Of a DNA stretch of 64,000 bases, positions 41,016-49,687 are shown in pieces. Numbering within the stretch: the first letter of the stretch is position 1; every line of letters starts with the position of its first letter. The stretch is from Leifsonia sp. NPDC080035 (GTDB lineage: Bacteria > Actinomycetota > Actinomycetes > Actinomycetales > Microbacteriaceae), in assembly GCF_040050925.1 (NCBI RefSeq), contig NZ_CP157390.1:682001-746000 (forward strand). The letters are read 5' to 3'. Below the pieces are notes generated by a model that did not search any database, had not been told where the DNA came from, and saw only the letters and a program-made list of their open reading frames with translations. A program made the position numbers and the translations under genes.

Positions 41016-41743
41016 CACAGCACCTTGCTGAGGAAGGCCTTCGTGCGCTCCGCGCGCGGGCTCGCGAACAACTCGTCGGGTCGCGCCGTCTCCACGATGG
41101 CGCCGTGATCCATGTAGATCACGCGGTCGGACACCTCGCGGGCGAACCCCATCTCGTGCGTCACGACGACCATCGTCATCCCCTCCGCGGCGAGGTCCTT
41201 CATAACGGTGAGGACCTCTCCGACGATCTCTGGATCCAGCGCGGAGGTCGGCTCGTCGAACAGCATCACCTTCGGGTCCATGGCGAGCGCTCGGGCGATG
41301 GCGACGCGCTGGGCCTGTCCTCCCGAGAGCGAGTCCGGATACCGGTCCGCCTTGTCGGCGAGACCCACCTTGTCGAGGAGGAGGCGGGCACGCTCGTCGC
41401 TCTGCTCCGCGGTCCTGCCGAGCACGCGGCGCTGGGCCAGGGTGATGTTGGAGAGGACGGTGAGGTGCGGGAAGAGGTTGAAGTGCTGGAAGACCATCCC
41501 GACGTCCCGGCGCACCACAGCGAGGTCCGTCGGCTTCTCGCCCGGTCCCAGCCGGTGGCCGTTGATCGTGATGGCTCCCGCGCTGGGGCGTTCCAGCCCG
41601 TTCATGCAGCGCAGCAGCGTGCTCTTGCCGGAACCCGAGGCGCCGATGATGCAGACGACCTCCGATTCCGCCACAGAGCACGAGATGCCGTGGAGGACTT
41701 CGGTCTTGCCGAAGCTCAGGCGCAGGTCAGTGACTTCGATCAT
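41015..41743 (-). CDS. ABC transporter ATPase, polar-amino-acid type (GlnQ-like)
   Basis: The 242-residue protein has Walker A GASGSGKST, Q-loop VFQHFNLFPHLTVL, signature LSGGQAQR, Walker B VMLFDEPTSALDPE and the H-loop VVTHEMGFAREVSDRV, all diagnostic of the GlnQ/HisP group. It energises the two permeases encoded upstream. The ATG overlaps the preceding permease stop (ATGA). Confidence 0.94.
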   Translation of the reverse strand: MIEVTDLRLSFGKTEVLHGISCSVAESEVVCIIGASGSGKSTLLRCMNGLERPSAGAITINGHRLGPGEKPTDLAVVRRDVGMVFQHFNLFPHLTVLSNITLAQRRVLGRTAEQSDERARLLLDKVGLADKADRYPDSLSGGQAQRVAIARALAMDPKVMLFDEPTSALDPEIVGEVLTVMKDLAAEGMTMVVVTHEMGFAREVSDRVIYMDHGAIVETARPDELFASPRAERTKAFLSKVL

Positions 41744-42447
41744 TTTTCGACTCCAGATGCGAGGGCGAGGGATTCGCCCACGCCGGGGGCGGCCGCTCTC
41801 GTCGAGAGGCGTCGCTCGTAGCGACGGGCGAAGGCGGAAGCGGTGTAGCAGATGGCGAAGTAGACGGCTCCGACGACGAGATACGACAGGATGGGGTTCG
41901 CGGTGAGCGAGGCGACGATGTTGCCCGAGCGGGCCAGATCCATCAGACCGATCGCCGCCACCAGCGAGCTGTCCTTGATCAGGACCACGAGGAAGCCGAT
42001 GCCGGGCGGCACGATGATCCGTGTCGCCTGCGGGAGGATCACGAACCGGTAGCGGCTCCAGTAGCTCAGGCCGAGCGCCTCGGCGGCTTCGAACTGCCCG
42101 CGCGGGATGGCGGCGATGCTTCCGCGGACGATTTCGCTGACGTAGGCGCTCGCGAAGACCGAGAGGGCGATGACGGCGGCGAGATAGTCAGGGACATCCG
42201 TTCCTGGCACCGCGAGCGGGAGCCCGAAGTAGACGAAGAAGATGATCAGCAGGACCGGCACTCCGCGGACGGCGCCGACGTAGACGGCGCTGATCCAGCG
42301 CAGGATCGCGATCCGCCCCGACGCCATGAGGCCGAGGGCGAGGCCGAGCGCCCCGCCGAAGACGACGGCGAGCGAACAGATCATGAGGGTCACGAGCGCG
42401 CCCTGCGCGATGAGCAGGAGGTCGTCGAGGCCGAAGGACTGGAACAT
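41740..42447 (-). CDS. Polar-amino-acid-type ABC permease (second)
   Basis: The protein of about 235 residues has five or so membrane helices and the HisM/GlnP-type motif (RGVPVLLIIFFVYFGLPL and EAAEALGLSYWSRYRFVILPQATRIIVPP). The ATG at 42447 overlaps the stop of the first permease (TGATG) and has GGAAGG eight bases ahead, so it is preferred to the in-frame ATG at 42462. It forms a heterodimeric channel with the first permease. Confidence 0.92.
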   Translation of the reverse strand: MFQSFGLDDLLLIAQGALVTLMICSLAVVFGGALGLALGLMASGRIAILRWISAVYVGAVRGVPVLLIIFFVYFGLPLAVPGTDVPDYLAAVIALSVFASAYVSEIVRGSIAAIPRGQFEAAEALGLSYWSRYRFVILPQATRIIVPPGIGFLVVLIKDSSLVAAIGLMDLARSGNIVASLTANPILSYLVVGAVYFAICYTASAFARRYERRLSTRAAAPGVGESLALASGVEK

Positions 42448-43109
42448 CAGGCAACCTTCCATCGGATGACGCGGGTCTCGACGAGCTTGGAGGTCATGGC
42501 CAGGAGGAAGGCCACGCCGAAGTAGAGCAGGCCCCCGACGACGAACGTCTCGACGGTGCGGAACGTCTCCGACGTGATCCCCATCATCACGTGCATCAGT
42601 TCCGGCACGGCCACGATCGAGGCGATCGACGAGGCGAGGAACAGCAGGATGATCTGATTCGTCAGCGGGGGGATCACGTTGCGGAGCGCTGGCACCAGCT
42701 GCACATCGACGAACGTGGATCGCCGCGACAGCCCGAGCGCCGCCGCCGCCTCGTTCAGCCCCTTCGGGATCGACTCGAAGCCGGCCCGGTAGATCTCGGC
42801 CACGTACGCCGCGTTGTTGAGGGTGAGGGCGATGATCCCGGCCGTGATCGGGTCGAGGTTGACCCCGACCTGCGGGAGCGCGAAGTAGATCAGGTAGAGC
42901 TGGAGCAGGAGCGGGGTGTTCCGGATGACTTCGATGTACGCTCCGGCGAGGCGCCGCGGCAGTGCCCGCCGCGACGCCCGTCCGAGGTAGAGGCCGATGG
43001 CGAGCAGCCCGCCGGCCACGGCCGCGACCGCCGTGATGCCGAGGCTGATCAGCAGCCCGGTGAGGAGCTCGCCGGCGTAGGGGATGAGATCCCCGAAGTA
43101 GAGCTGCAT
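42447..43109 (-). CDS. Polar-amino-acid-type ABC permease (first)
   Basis: This 220-residue permease has LLTGLLISLGITAVAAVAGG in the first helix and IEVIRNTPLLLQLYLIYFALPQ, then the EAAAALGLSRRSTFVDVQLVPALRNVIPP loop that docks the ATPase. It begins one base after the binding-protein stop. The pairing of two GlnP-like permeases with a family-3 binding protein is typical of amino acid, opine and Amadori-compound importers. Confidence 0.92.
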   Translation of the reverse strand: MQLYFGDLIPYAGELLTGLLISLGITAVAAVAGGLLAIGLYLGRASRRALPRRLAGAYIEVIRNTPLLLQLYLIYFALPQVGVNLDPITAGIIALTLNNAAYVAEIYRAGFESIPKGLNEAAAALGLSRRSTFVDVQLVPALRNVIPPLTNQIILLFLASSIASIVAVPELMHVMMGITSETFRTVETFVVGGLLYFGVAFLLAMTSKLVETRVIRWKVA

Positions 43110-43110
43110 G

Positions 43111-43941
43111 TCACTTGATCAGCTCGGGCACGTCGGTGCCCAGCCACTTCTTGTAGGAGTCCTCGGCCGACGAGCTGATGTTGTAGTTCATGAGGAAGTT
43201 GTCGAGGTAGTTCAGCCAGAGCTGGTCGCCCTGCTTGACACCGAAGGACACGAACGACGGGCTCAGCTGCGGGGCATCCAGCACCCGGAACTGCCCCGCC
43301 GAGTCCTTCATGATGCCGGCGACCACCGAGTTGCTCTCCATCAGGGCGTCGACCTTGTTGCTGCGCAGCGCCTGGATGGAGTCGGCGACCGCCTCGAACA
43401 ACGTCGCCTTCGCCTCCGGGAACTTCGAGGCGAGGATCGTCGCAGGCACTGATCCGCGCGTTGCCGCGACGTTGCGGCCGGCGAGGTCCGCGTAGCTCGT
43501 GATCGGGCTGTTCACCGGAACGAGCACCACCTGGCCCTCGGCAGCGTACGGCCGCGTCATGGCGACCTTCTGGGCGCGCTCGTCGAGGTTGGTGAGCGCC
43601 GCGATGATCACGTCGACCTTGCCGGTCTCGAGCATGGGGATGCGGCTGGCGTTCGTGGCGCTGACGAACTGCGCCTTCGCCCCGAGCGACTTCGCGAGCG
43701 CGTTCGCCTTGTCGATGTCGAATCCGTCGTACTTGCCGTTGCTGGTCATCACGCCGTACGGCGGTGCGTCGGCGAACACGCCGATCTTGATGGTCTTCGA
43801 GCTGAGCACCTTGGAGAGGACGCTCTCGCCGCCGCCTGCGTTGCCCCCTCCCGCCGAGGGCGAGGTGCAGCCGCTGAGCGCCAGCACGGTGGCGGCGGCG
43901 ACAGCGGCGGCGAACATGGCTGCTTTTCGGGTGATGTGCAT
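43111..43941 (-). CDS. Family-3 extracellular solute-binding lipoprotein
   Basis: The 276-residue protein has a signal peptide and lipobox LALSGC (Cys25). The mature domain starts TIKIGVFADAPPYGVMTSNGKYDGFDIDKANALAKSLGAKAQFV. Where typical amino-acid binders have an Arg-Asp pair for the ligand alpha-carboxyl/amine, here TNASRIPMLETGKVDVIIAALT carries the Arg. Ligands of this family include polar amino acids and opines. AAGAGGA precedes the ATG. A GntR-type operator fills its promoter spacer, so uptake is induced by a sugar-acid signal. Confidence 0.92.
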   Translation of the reverse strand: MHITRKAAMFAAAVAAATVLALSGCTSPSAGGGNAGGGESVLSKVLSSKTIKIGVFADAPPYGVMTSNGKYDGFDIDKANALAKSLGAKAQFVSATNASRIPMLETGKVDVIIAALTNLDERAQKVAMTRPYAAEGQVVLVPVNSPITSYADLAGRNVAATRGSVPATILASKFPEAKATLFEAVADSIQALRSNKVDALMESNSVVAGIMKDSAGQFRVLDAPQLSPSFVSFGVKQGDQLWLNYLDNFLMNYNISSSAEDSYKKWLGTDVPELIK

Positions 43942-43974
43942 GATCTGAATCCTCTTCGTCTCAGGGTTGACGGG

Positions 43975-44004
43975 AGCTTATCGTCGATTGTCGACAATGG
44001 TCAA
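43975..44004 (-). promoter_or_regulatory. Promoter of the ABC importer operon with an operator filling the spacer
   Basis: On the minus strand TTGACC (44004-43999) and TAAGCT (43980-43975) are 18 bp apart. The spacer reads ATTGTCGACAATCGACGA, so the operator TTGTCGACAATCGAC occupies it entirely. A second half-like TTGTCGAC lies at 44012-44019. Confidence 0.82.
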
Positions 44005-44037
44005 GCGAAGATTGTCGACCACGTCGACCCCGCCGTC

Positions 44038-44826
44038 TCAGAAGTCGTTGGCGCTCTTCGCCATCAAGCCGCCGTCGCAGACGAGATGGCTGCCCGTGAC
44101 GTACGAACTCTCCCGGCTCAGCAGCCAGAAGGCCGCGTTGGCCACCTCCCCGGGGTCCGCCATCCGCGCCAGGGGGATCTGCGCCTCCGCGAGCGTCCGC
44201 AACCGCCGGCGCTCGGCCTCCCGCTCGTCGCCGTCGAGTCCGAAGTAGAGCATCGGCGTATCGGTCGCGCCGGGAACGAGCCCGTTCACCCGGATACCGT
44301 CTGGGGCGAGATCGAGGGCGGCGGCGCGGACGAGCGCCGACACCCCGCCCTTCGACGAGCCGTACGCGGCGTTGCTGCCACCCGCGAACCCCACGAAGGC
44401 GGAGGGCGAGGAGACGCACACGATCGAGCCGCCCCGGTCGTCGCTGCGCATCCGCCGTGCGGCCGCCTGCACCGTGAGGAAGGTGCCGGTGAGGTTCGTG
44501 TCGATCACCCGCCGCCACGTTGAGAGGCCCAGCTCGGCGATGTGGCCGTTTACCTCGATCCCCGCGTTCGCCACGACGCCGTCCACCCCGCCGAAAGCCT
44601 CCGCGACGCGGTCGAACGCGCCGGAGACGTCGTCCTCGCTGGACACGTCTCCCCCGACGGCGAGAGTGCGTGGGCTCCCGGCCTCCCAGCACTCGCGCTC
44701 CACGTCCTGGGCCCGTTCGAGGTCCCGGTCGAGGACGGCGACAGAGCCCCCGGCCTTGGCGACGCGCAGCGCGATCGCCCTCCCGATTCCGCTTCCTCCG
44801 CCGGTGATCACTACTGCCTCGGTCAT
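44038..44826 (-). CDS. SDR-family dehydrogenase in the sugar-acid regulon
   Basis: This 262-residue classical short-chain dehydrogenase has TGGGSGIGRAIA (cofactor), NAGIEVNGHI, VSSPSAF with the catalytic Ser, YGSSK and the C-terminal VTGSHLVCDGG. Such enzymes oxidise sugars to lactones or interconvert uronates. CCGAAGGAGGAACG precedes the ATG, which overlaps the epimerase stop (ATGA). With the aldose epimerase upstream, an aldose-to-aldonolactone oxidation is a reasonable hypothesis. Confidence 0.88.
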   Translation of the reverse strand: MTEAVVITGGGSGIGRAIALRVAKAGGSVAVLDRDLERAQDVERECWEAGSPRTLAVGGDVSSEDDVSGAFDRVAEAFGGVDGVVANAGIEVNGHIAELGLSTWRRVIDTNLTGTFLTVQAAARRMRSDDRGGSIVCVSSPSAFVGFAGGSNAAYGSSKGGVSALVRAAALDLAPDGIRVNGLVPGATDTPMLYFGLDGDEREAERRRLRTLAEAQIPLARMADPGEVANAAFWLLSRESSYVTGSHLVCDGGLMAKSANDF

Positions 44827-45683
44827 CGTTCCTCCTTCGGTCCCATTGTCGACACGGCGTCCGGGCGCCCTCCGATTCTGACGCGATAGCGCTGGGTCTC
44901 GCCCGGGCGGATGCTCGTCACCGACCGCGACGCCCGCGCATCCACGATCCCGAGACCGCGAGAGGTGCACGGCTCCCACGCGAGGCAATCCACATCCGGC
45001 AGCTCCTCCGACGCGTAGTTCGACCACAGGACGCCGAAGGGGAGGCCTTCCGCGTCGACGGTGACGCTCGGGCCGCCGCGAGGCGCGGCGACCGTCAGCG
45101 ACGGGGCCATCCACCGAGCGTGCCCCGTCCATCCGTCCGCGTGGGCCGCGACAGGCAGCCGCCGAGGCGAGACGACCGCACCCCCGGCGAAAAGAGCGCG
45201 CGGAAAGCAGGGATGCTCGCCGAACGTGTAACTTCGCACGCCGGTGCCGCGATTGGTGATCGACGTGGTCACCGTGAGGATGCCGGGCGCGACCCGGATG
45301 TCGCGGGTCACCGCCGCACCGCCGCCATCCAGGAAGTCGCCGGAGACCTCCGTGCGGAGCCGCGTGCCCTGCTCCTGCGACACCCGCCAGGCGACGCGCG
45401 GAGCCCAGCCGTGCTGCCAGGTGTCGTCGTCGGGCATCCCTGCCACGGGGAACATCGGGAACCAGCCGCCCCGGAAGATGCCGTCGTCGAAGTCCCGCTC
45501 CGACCCTCGCCCCGGTGGGCCGAGCGGAGGGAGCACCGAAGGGGCATCCTCGCGCCGGTACAGGAACTCCACACCACCGATCGCGAACGACGAGATCAGG
45601 CAGCCGTAATCGGGGTGGACGGTCGCCCTCGTCTCTCCTGCACGCAGCAGGACATCGGTCACGCGTCGCACGGTGCTCGCCAT
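44823..45683 (-). CDS. Aldose 1-epimerase family protein
   Basis: The 286-residue protein has the galactose-mutarotase-like fold: GCLISSFAIGGVEFLYRRED at the start, FRGGWFPMFPVAG, YTFGEHPCFPRALF with the conserved His, and the late SEELPDVDCLAWEPCTS Glu segment. Mutarotases interconvert alpha and beta anomers of free aldoses. It is the first gene of a two-gene unit with an SDR; a promoter and operator for the GntR-type regulator lie upstream. Confidence 0.85.
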   Translation of the reverse strand: MASTVRRVTDVLLRAGETRATVHPDYGCLISSFAIGGVEFLYRREDAPSVLPPLGPPGRGSERDFDDGIFRGGWFPMFPVAGMPDDDTWQHGWAPRVAWRVSQEQGTRLRTEVSGDFLDGGGAAVTRDIRVAPGILTVTTSITNRGTGVRSYTFGEHPCFPRALFAGGAVVSPRRLPVAAHADGWTGHARWMAPSLTVAAPRGGPSVTVDAEGLPFGVLWSNYASEELPDVDCLAWEPCTSRGLGIVDARASRSVTSIRPGETQRYRVRIGGRPDAVSTMGPKEER

Positions 45684-45722
45684 GGCCTCCCCCTCGTGAC
45701 GGACGGTCTGCCGGAAGGGGCA

Positions 45723-45752
45723 AGTCTATGGTCGATTGTCGACACTCGTCAA
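45723..45752 (-). promoter_or_regulatory. Promoter of the epimerase-SDR unit with an operator filling the spacer
   Basis: On the minus strand TTGACG (45752-45747) and TAGACT (45728-45723) are 18 bp apart and the spacer is AGTGTCGACAATCGACCA. The operator TGTCGACAATCGAC thus has the same position as at the ABC importer promoter. Confidence 0.82.
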
Positions 45753-46128
45753 CGGCGCCGCCGGGCCGGGCCGTCTCCGCCGGCGTCGGACGGAGATGCC
45801 CTCATTCGTGGCCAGGCGATAGCCGGTGCCCGTCGTGCGCATCGGCAACCCGCACCAGCAGCCGGGACGCCGGGGTCCACCCCCGCACTGGGTGCGCCTC
45901 CCTCTTGACACGGACGCCGGCGTTATGATCACCGGCGGCTTGTTTATTTGCGGGCCGTAAACGTCCTGTTACCAGTCTGTTTCCGCGGCCCCGGGGCGCC
46001 TACGCGGCCCCATAGCCTCCTTTCTGAGAGACCGTTCAGCCGGACTCTCGGGCTCCTCTCGCCGCCCGGACCGCCCCTGCACCTGGCGCCGGACGACTCC
46101 CCCACCCCCGCCTCGAGCTAGGAGAACC
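45753..46128. other. Gene-free 376-bp leader before the secreted hydrolase
   Basis: No supported gene lies here. TTGACA (45905-45910) and TATGAT (45924-45929) are present on the plus strand but only 13 bp apart, too close for one promoter. CGCCGG (45915-45920) and CCGGCG flank TATGAT as a small hairpin, and two GCGGCCCC copies lie around 45988-46012. A long 5' untranslated leader of about 190 bp is implied if transcription starts near TATGAT. Confidence 0.4.
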
Positions 46129-49100
46129 TTGCCTGCACGCATGTCCGTGCGGCGCCGGATCGCACTCACCGTCGCCGCCGCCGTCATCCCCATCGTCGCT
46201 CTGACGACCGCCCCCGCCGCGGTTGCGGCGCCCGAATCCGATCCGGTCGTGGCTGCCGGCGCCGACTGGGCCGTCACCACCACGCCAGGCGGCTACCTCG
46301 TCACCCTCGAGCTCGACGAGCCCCTGCCGATGATCGACGACGCCCCCACCCTGCTCGCCGACGGCGAGCCGATCGGCCTGGCGACCGAGTCCCCCGACGG
46401 GCTGACCCTCGGCGTCGTCACCACCGACCCCGCCGTCGCGCACGCCGAATCCGTGACCAAGGGCTGGTCCAGCGGCGAGGAGGACAAGGCCGCGGAGAGC
46501 CCGATCGCCCCGGCGACGCCGGCCGTACCGGAGAACAAGACCCTCACCAAGCAGCTCAAGTCGTTCGCCGGGCAGGCCGCCGTCGACGACCCGTCGGCGG
46601 CCGGCTCGTACGGTGTGACGGAGGCCGAGTACGACTTCGGCGACCAGGCCGTCCCGCTCGCCGCGATCGGCGGCATCCGCGGCGAGCTCACCGGCAAGAT
46701 GTACCTCACGAACGCCTCGGGCGCGCGCCCGACGATCGTGCTGCTGCACGGCCGGCACACCTCCTGCTCCGGCACCGGCGCGAACCCGCTGCGCTGGCCG
46801 TGCGGACCGACGCAGATGAACATCCGCTCCTACCTGGGCTACGAGGGCACCGCTCGGTCGCTGGCGTCGCACGGCTACAACGTGCTGTCGATCGCCGCCA
46901 ACTCCGTCAACTCCAACGACAACCAGCTCGCGCTCGACTACGGCGCACAGGCCCGCGGCCAGCTCATCCTCGACACGCTCGGGATGCTCGCCACGGCGAA
47001 CGCCGGCCGGAGCGTCTCCTACGACGACATCACCACCGCCACCGCGTCGGCGCCGAGCACCACGACCACCAGAACGCTCGACGAGGCGCTCCTGCGCGCC
47101 ACCACCCGCACCGACCAGCCCGCGCCCGCCTCGACGGTGACCGCCGCCTCCCTGAAGGGCCGCTTCGACCTCGGTCACGTCGGCATCATGGGGCACTCGC
47201 GCGGAGGCGAGGGCGTCGTCTCGGCGGCCACCCTGAACCAGGCGCTCGCGAAGCCGTACGGCATCGAGTCGGTGCTGCCGCTCGCCCCTGTCGACTTCGG
47301 CCGGATGACGCTGCCGGATGTGCCCACCGCCGTGTTCCTCCCCTACTGCGACGGCGACGTCTCCAACCAGCAGGGCCAGCACTTCATCGACGACTCGCGC
47401 CACGCGTTCGACGACGACGTGCTCCGCTCGGCCGTCTGGGTCATGGGCGCCAACCACAACTTCTTCAACACGGTGTGGACGCCGGGCCTCTACCCGGCGG
47501 CGACAGGCGACGACTGGCGCACCACCGACACGACCTCCACCTGCGCGACGACGAACCCGACCCGCATGACGGCGGCCCAGCAGTACCAGGTCGGCGTCAG
47601 CTACATGACGGGCTTCTTCCGCCTCACAATGGGCGGCGAGACGCAGTTCCAGTCGCTGTTCGACGGCTCGGTCAAGCCCTCCACCACCGCCACCTCCTAC
47701 GCCGACGTGCGCGTGATGGCGACGCAGCCCGCGTCGAAGACGGCGCTCGTCACCGACTTCACGGAGACCAGTTCGCTCGTGCGGGTGTCCGGAGGCGCGA
47801 CCGCGGCCGTCTGCACCAACCTCACCGGCCGCACGGTGCCGCAGTCCCTCCCCTTCTGCGCCACCGCCAAGGCCTCCGCGCAGGTGCCGCACTGGACCCC
47901 GGGGTCGTTCGCGCCGAACGTCCCCGAGTTCCCGGTGACCCGGTTCCTCTGGACCGGCGCCTCGACGACCGACCCGGCGGTGCCCAGCACCGGTGAGCTC
48001 CGCATCACCGTCCCGGCGAAGCTCCGCGACGCCTCCCGCCAGGCACAGCTGACGCTGAAGACCGCCCCCGACGAGGCGGTCCAGACCGGCACCGACTTCA
48101 CGATCACCGTCGTGGACGGCACGGGCAAGACCTTCGCCATCGCCGCCTCCGCGGTCAACCCGCTCGCCGTGAACCGGATGCCGGGCGGCACGAACACCAC
48201 GCTGAACAAGGTGGTGCTCCAGCAGCTGACCATCCCCACCTCCACCATCACGGGCATCGACCTGACCGACGTGCGCGAGATCCGCCTCACCGCCAAGGTC
48301 GGCGCCGACGGCACCGGCACGGGCGGCGTCTACCTCTCCGACCTCGCGTTCGACACCCCGTCGGTCGGCACCGCCGTCGTGCAGACGCGCACGACGGTCA
48401 ACGTCGCCCCGACAGCGGTCGAGGAGGGTTCCGGACCCGGCACCGCCGACGTCGCGGTCTACCTGAACCGCGCCGAGAAGTCGCCCGTCACCGCCTACGT
48501 CAGCGTCATCGGCTCGGCCACCGGGCTCGTCGGCGTCGGGATGGAGAAGGTCTCCTTCGGGCCCGGCGAGACCTGCAAGGCCGTCACCGTCCCCACCCTC
48601 GGGAACACGGCGACGTCCGCCTCCGCCAGCACGGCGTTCAAGGTGAGCGTCACGAACACGACCGACGCCGTCATGGGAGCGGGCGCCTTCGCCAACCTCA
48701 CCGTCCGTGAGGACGACGGCGTCACCGGCACCACGACCGCCCTGCCCCCCGTCGGCGCCCAGGGCGACGTGTGTGCCGAGCTCGCCGCCGCCACCACCCC
48801 CGTCCCGCTGACGACGTCGGCCGAGGACGTCGCACCCGGCGGCGCCTTCACCCTCACGGCCGCAGGCTTCCGGGCCGGCGAGACCATCGCCTTCACGTAC
48901 GGCGACACCGCCCTGGGGACCGCCGTCGCCACGGCCGAAGGCACCGCGACGATGGAGGTGCCGGTCGCGGAGGACGCCGACCTCGGCCCCGCGGACGCGA
49001 CGGCCACCGGCTCCGGCTCCGCTAGGCGGGCGACCGTCGTCGTGTCGGTGCTCGCGCCGACGGTGACCACCCTCGCAGCGGCTCCGGGGAAGCCGGCCGC

Positions 49101-49596
49101 CGGAGAGAAGGTCGTGCTCACCGCGACCGTCACGGGTCGCGACGCCACCGGCATGGTCACGTTCACGGATGCGTCGGCCGCGAACCCGAAGCCTCGAACC
49201 GCCGCCCTTGCAGCGGGCCCGACGAAGCTGGGTGAGATCGAGGTCGTGGACGGGGTCGCGACACTGACGCTGCCCTCGGGCCTCGCCGCGGGCGAGCACA
49301 CCATCACCGCCTCCTTCGCCCGCACCGCGACAGCCGACGCCTCGACCTCCGAGCCGATCACCGTGACCGTGGCCGCGGCTCCTGCGGCCGGCGGGCCGGG
49401 CGGATCGGACGGGCCGGGCAACGGCTCCGGCAGCGGCCCGGGCACGCAGGTCGCCGGCTCCGACGAGAGCACCGGGATCGGCTCGCTCGCGGAGACCGGC
49501 TCGACCATCGGGCTGTGGCTGCTCGCCGCCACAGCGGCGATCCTCATGGGAGGCGGCGTGCTTGCCCTCTCGCGGCGGCGGCGGACCATGAGCTGA
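46129..49596 (+). CDS. Large secreted alpha/beta-hydrolase with sortase-type (LAETG) C-terminus
   Basis: This 1155-residue exported protein has a signal peptide (cleavage near residue 37). The hydrolase domain spans about residues 150-500 (LLHGRHTSCSG; nucleophile Ser357 in GHSRGGEG; PYCDGDVSNQQG with the acid; His443 in GANHNFF). Beta-sandwich modules follow, including a Calx-beta-like segment (TVNVAPTAVEEGSGP) and an Ig-like domain. The end is a Gly/Ser-rich spacer, LAETGS, a hydrophobic helix and RRRRTMS, which is a cell-wall sorting signal of the LAXTG class. The TTG at 46129 has AGGAGA upstream; ATG 46141 is the alternative. Confidence 0.88.
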   Translation: MPARMSVRRRIALTVAAAVIPIVALTTAPAAVAAPESDPVVAAGADWAVTTTPGGYLVTLELDEPLPMIDDAPTLLADGEPIGLATESPDGLTLGVVTTDPAVAHAESVTKGWSSGEEDKAAESPIAPATPAVPENKTLTKQLKSFAGQAAVDDPSAAGSYGVTEAEYDFGDQAVPLAAIGGIRGELTGKMYLTNASGARPTIVLLHGRHTSCSGTGANPLRWPCGPTQMNIRSYLGYEGTARSLASHGYNVLSIAANSVNSNDNQLALDYGAQARGQLILDTLGMLATANAGRSVSYDDITTATASAPSTTTTRTLDEALLRATTRTDQPAPASTVTAASLKGRFDLGHVGIMGHSRGGEGVVSAATLNQALAKPYGIESVLPLAPVDFGRMTLPDVPTAVFLPYCDGDVSNQQGQHFIDDSRHAFDDDVLRSAVWVMGANHNFFNTVWTPGLYPAATGDDWRTTDTTSTCATTNPTRMTAAQQYQVGVSYMTGFFRLTMGGETQFQSLFDGSVKPSTTATSYADVRVMATQPASKTALVTDFTETSSLVRVSGGATAAVCTNLTGRTVPQSLPFCATAKASAQVPHWTPGSFAPNVPEFPVTRFLWTGASTTDPAVPSTGELRITVPAKLRDASRQAQLTLKTAPDEAVQTGTDFTITVVDGTGKTFAIAASAVNPLAVNRMPGGTNTTLNKVVLQQLTIPTSTITGIDLTDVREIRLTAKVGADGTGTGGVYLSDLAFDTPSVGTAVVQTRTTVNVAPTAVEEGSGPGTADVAVYLNRAEKSPVTAYVSVIGSATGLVGVGMEKVSFGPGETCKAVTVPTLGNTATSASASTAFKVSVTNTTDAVMGAGAFANLTVREDDGVTGTTTALPPVGAQGDVCAELAAATTPVPLTTSAEDVAPGGAFTLTAAGFRAGETIAFTYGDTALGTAVATAEGTATMEVPVAEDADLGPADATATGSGSARRATVVVSVLAPTVTTLAAAPGKPAAGEKVVLTATVTGRDATGMVTFTDASAANPKPRTAALAAGPTKLGEIEVVDGVATLTLPSGLAAGEHTITASFARTATADASTSEPITVTVAAAPAAGGPGGSDGPGNGSGSGPGTQVAGSDESTGIGSLAETGSTIGLWLLAATAAILMGGGVLALSRRRRTMS

Positions 49597-49617
49597 GCAC
49601 CGCAGACGCCACGAATG

Positions 49618-49655
49618 GGGCGTCGCGCCCGCTCTCTCGAGCGGGCGCGACGCCC
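49618..49655 (+). terminator. Strong hairpin after the secreted hydrolase gene
   Basis: Two perfect 17-bp arms (GGGCGTCGCGCCCGCTC, 49618-49634, and its complement at 49639-49655) around TCTC. It lies 21 bp past the stop and before the converging lacI-type gene. Confidence 0.85.
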
Positions 49656-49687
49656 TTCCGCGTGTTCCGGCGGATCTCCGGAGATCG

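Noticed and set aside
44846..44861. TTGTCGACACGGCGTC inside the end of the epimerase gene, ahead of the SDR.
   Set aside because: Only the core TTGTCGAC matches; the second TCGAC half is missing and there is no promoter layout, so I do not count it as an operator.
45905..45929. TTGACA and TATGAT before the secreted hydrolase, as a promoter.
   Set aside because: The spacer is 13 bp, too short for one RNA polymerase site; at most one of the boxes is real.
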